Assembly (NCBI GenBank): GCA_031270065.1
Contig: JAISYF010000164.1
Span: 1-33,238, forward strand
DNA from: Prevotellaceae bacterium
GTDB taxonomy: Bacteria > Bacteroidota > Bacteroidia > Bacteroidales > Paludibacteraceae
Length of the DNA stretch: 33,238 nt
Direction: 5' to 3'
The notes beneath the pieces were generated by a model, which ran no database searches, was not told the origin of the DNA, and saw only the letters and a list, made by a program, of their open reading frames with translations. The translations under genes were made by a program, and so were the position numbers. This document shows positions 31,014 through 33,238 of this stretch, piece after piece (the stretch's first letter is position 1; the number at the start of each line of letters is the position of its first letter).

Positions 31014-33238
31014 TTATTTGTCGATTACCAAATCTACTCTGCGGTTTGGCAGATAATCAATGGTAGGTCCGGGAATTGCGCCGTGTCCTTCTACTACAAC
31101 AATCCTCTTGGCATCAACGCCATATTTTTTTATCAAAGTTTCTTTAACGGATTTAGCGCGGCTTTTACTCAATTTAACATTGTCGTAGTTTGAGCGTTTG
31201 CCCTGTTCATCGCAATAGCCGTGAATTTCGAGTATTGCGTCTGGGCAGGCGTACATTTTACGAGCTGTGTTGGCAAGAGTTGTATGCGACACTGCTGTCA
31301 AGATAAATTTTCCAGTTGCAAAATATACTTCCTCTTGTCCCGAACATTCTGTTGTCGGCACATAACCAATGCCTGTATCTGGCTGGTAAGATGAACCTGA
31401 GCTACCTCTGCCGTATGAACCTGAGTTGCCTCTGCCGTATGAACCAGAATTATTGCTGCCGTATGAAACTCCTCCTCTTACGTTGCTCGAGCCGTATGAA
31501 GTACCGCTGTTTTGCGATTTTTTAACCTCATTGCTTGCGCCGTAAGGCGTTGGGTCAAGTGCGTTTGGTATTCCGTCTCCGTCAATATCAGGGTCAAGAT
31601 AGTTCGGTATTCCGTTGCCATTGAGGTCGTCTTTTGGTCCTTTCTGCCTGTAATTTGGAATTCCGTCTCCATTTACGTCATAAGTATCTTTAATTGGCTT
31701 TTTCTGGTCGCCATTGTGATAAGCACCGTCTGCAATTTCTGGCTTTAAGTTTTTATTTGCGCCTGAGAGCAATCCCCAAGGAGTTGGGTCTTGTTCATTT
31801 GGTACTCCGTCTCCGTCAATATCAGGGTCTTGTTCGTTAGGAATTCCGTCTCCATCAATGTCGTCGTCATATTCAATCACAACCGCTCTGCCGTCTTTTG
31901 TGCGGTAAGACGATATTCCGTAAGGAGTCGGGTCTTGTTCATTTGGTATTCCGTCTCCGTCAATATCAGGGTCGTCTTCATTATTCATTCCGTCTCCGTC
32001 CAGGTCGTCTTTATCGCCGAATTCCTTATAATCGGGTATTTCGTTATTATTTAAGTCGTACAGGTTTGCGACAGGCTTTTTGGGGTCGCCGTTCCTAAAC
32101 CTGTTGTCTGGTTTATTCGTGCTGTTTCCGTAGAAAGGCAAGTCCGTGATAGTCCTTAGCGTTATATTCGGAATTCCGTTTTCATCAACATCGTAAGGGT
32201 TGGCAATAGGATTGTTTAAATTGCCGTTGTGGTATGTATTTTCGGGTATTTCACCTTCGTCGTCAACAGGCACGCCCCAATAATTTACCAATGTGTTGGG
32301 AGGCGTATTCGGGTTGCGGTCGCGGATATCTGGCACACCGTCGCCGTCTGAGTCACGGAGTTTGTCCATATCATCTTCCAATGCTTTAATTCTGTCCTCG
32401 AAACCGTCAACTTTTTTATCTAAAGAATCAACTCTGTTTTCCAAAGAGTCCATTCTGTTGCCAAGTTTTTTAACAGTATTCAAAGCCATATTCTGCTCGT
32501 ATTGGCACATTGCCATATCGCGGACGTGATATAACTTGCGGTTGAGGCTGTTGATTTTCCAGCGCAAGCCGATGCCTGCATACATACCGCCGTCATTATC
32601 GTTGCCAGCTATGCTGCCGTCAAACTTATCGCTGTTTAATCTGATATGATACTGGAAGTTTGCTACCACAGCCAGCCATCGAGTAGCGTTCCACTCAATA
32701 CTTGTACCAATAGGCAAAGACATTGTATAGTCATAACCGTTGAATTTGTCTTCAGGCATTGAACCGAGTATATCTCCCGGAGCACGGTCATAATCTGATG
32801 GTATGCCGTTCCAAGCACCCCCCTGATATTCGCCCAAAAAGTGATTTGTTGGCCATGCAGTGGGGTCGCCAGACAGATACGACTCGTGATACGTCATCTT
32901 ATACAGATTGCCTGACATACCTGCATTAAGATACCATTGCCACTTCTGAGAACGACAGTTATAAAACAGATTCAGAATATTCAACGATGCCCCAATGCCA
33001 AGTTCGTGATTCATTCCTCTGAAATGAAAACCGTCGCTTGTTATATATTCTTTATGAGGGAACGCCAATTCATTCTGATAGCGTGCATTACCGCCGTATG
33101 GGTTATAAAAATATTCCAAATACATACCCCAAATCGGCGAAAAGGTGTATTCTGCATTTACGGTAAAATTAAATTTCATAACACCCTGTGAAGCAATGGG
33201 GGTAACGCGCTGATTTGGTTTAATCTGATCACCGTCCA
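31014..33238 (-). CDS. OmpA-family outer membrane protein with TSP3 repeats (5' end outside window)
   Basis: The frame stays open from the window edge, through residues DGDQIKPNQRVTPIASQG, past the ATG at 33179, so the start lies outside. Numbered from that ATG, residues 1-210 are beta-barrel-like strands and 235-275 a coil (NRMDSLENRVDSLDKKVDG). Residues 276-545 are thrombospondin type 3 calcium-binding repeats (DIDGDGIPNEQDP) and 560-600 a Gly/Ser/Tyr repeat (GSYGRGNSGSYGRG). Residues 615-721 are an OmpA peptidoglycan-binding domain (LEIHGYCDEQG, LSKSRAKSVKETL, NRRVDLVI). It should link the outer membrane to the cell wall. The coil between barrel and TSP3 may trimerise the protein. Confidence 0.85.
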   Translation of the reverse strand, partial: DGDQIKPNQRVTPIASQGVMKFNFTVNAEYTFSPIWGMYLEYFYNPYGGNARYQNELAFPHKEYITSDGFHFRGMNHELGIGASLNILNLFYNCRSQKWQWYLNAGMSGNLYKMTYHESYLSGDPTAWPTNHFLGEYQGGAWNGIPSDYDRAPGDILGSMPEDKFNGYDYTMSLPIGTSIEWNATRWLAVVANFQYHIRLNSDKFDGSIAGNDNDGGMYAGIGLRWKINSLNRKLYHVRDMAMCQYEQNMALNTVKKLGNRMDSLENRVDSLDKKVDGFEDRIKALEDDMDKLRDSDGDGVPDIRDRNPNTPPNTLVNYWGVPVDDEGEIPENTYHNGNLNNPIANPYDVDENGIPNITLRTITDLPFYGNSTNKPDNRFRNGDPKKPVANLYDLNNNEIPDYKEFGDKDDLDGDGMNNEDDPDIDGDGIPNEQDPTPYGISSYRTKDGRAVVIEYDDDIDGDGIPNEQDPDIDGDGVPNEQDPTPWGLLSGANKNLKPEIADGAYHNGDQKKPIKDTYDVNGDGIPNYRQKGPKDDLNGNGIPNYLDPDIDGDGIPNALDPTPYGASNEVKKSQNSGTSYGSSNVRGGVSYGSNNSGSYGRGNSGSYGRGSSGSSYQPDTGIGYVPTTECSGQEEVYFATGKFILTAVSHTTLANTARKMYACPDAILEIHGYCDEQGKRSNYDNVKLSKSRAKSVKETLIKKYGVDAKRIVVVEGHGAIPGPTIDYLPNRRVDLVIDK

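Noticed and set aside
31791..32054. Plus-strand frame over the OmpA gene
   Set aside because: It is a repetitive shadow of the TSP3 repeats.

Overview
The window looks like chromosome of a low-GC member of the Bacteroidetes, probably of the order Bacteroidales. Genes rarely have Shine-Dalgarno sites. Many starts are preceded by the Bacteroidetes -7 box TAnnTTTG (for example before the HU, arginine decarboxylase, HAD and folP genes). The protein families (OmpA with TSP3 repeats, tandem rhomboids, short arginine decarboxylase, AIPR) fit the same group. The assignment is inference from sequence reading, not from a database search.

Left part, 1-6566: a defence-type accessory region between two 82-bp direct repeats (3-84 and 6485-6566, two mismatches), each carrying a long hairpin. 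It holds a truncated cytosine-5 methyltransferase behind an intact palindromic promoter, a further short remnant, and an apparent ABC-three-component (ABC-3C) conflict system (small membrane peptide, accessory protein, middle component, ABC ATPase). The ATPase gene is frameshifted. A putative type II restriction endonuclease overlaps its DNA methyltransferase, and a truncated AIPR-type abortive-infection gene follows, ending inside a 26-bp-arm inverted repeat. A structured, promoter-bearing intergenic segment follows.

Middle-left part, 6582-12221: a tight five-gene operon that I cannot assign to any described system. It encodes a four-helix membrane protein with a cytoplasmic coil, a 649-residue single-pass coiled-coil protein, two paralogous coiled proteins (the second needs a -1 shift at an A6 run), and a bactofilin-like beta-helix protein. 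The composition suggests a membrane-anchored, filament-forming assembly. This is my best candidate for an undescribed system.

Transition, 12254-14564: a YdeI/OmpD-associated family gene, a probable 6S RNA (rod-shaped hairpin with central bubble and U-run), a segment open on both strands, a small secreted protein, a GNAT remnant and a duplicated promoter segment.

Right part, 14565-33238: ordinary core genome. It has a HAD phosphatase, fluoride channel crcB, panB, folP, a radical SAM gene, metF, thiL, aroC, a SlyD-like isomerase, two endonuclease/exonuclease/phosphatase-family genes, arginine decarboxylase, two rhomboids, HU, clpX and a large OmpA/TSP3 outer-membrane protein whose 5' end lies beyond the window. 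The folate and one-carbon genes (folP, metF), pantothenate (panB, which consumes methylene-THF), thiamine (thiL) and chorismate (aroC, precursor of folate) lie close together. Intergenic DNA here contains arrays of TTTGAAAA-like words and a 9 x 10-bp tandem repeat.
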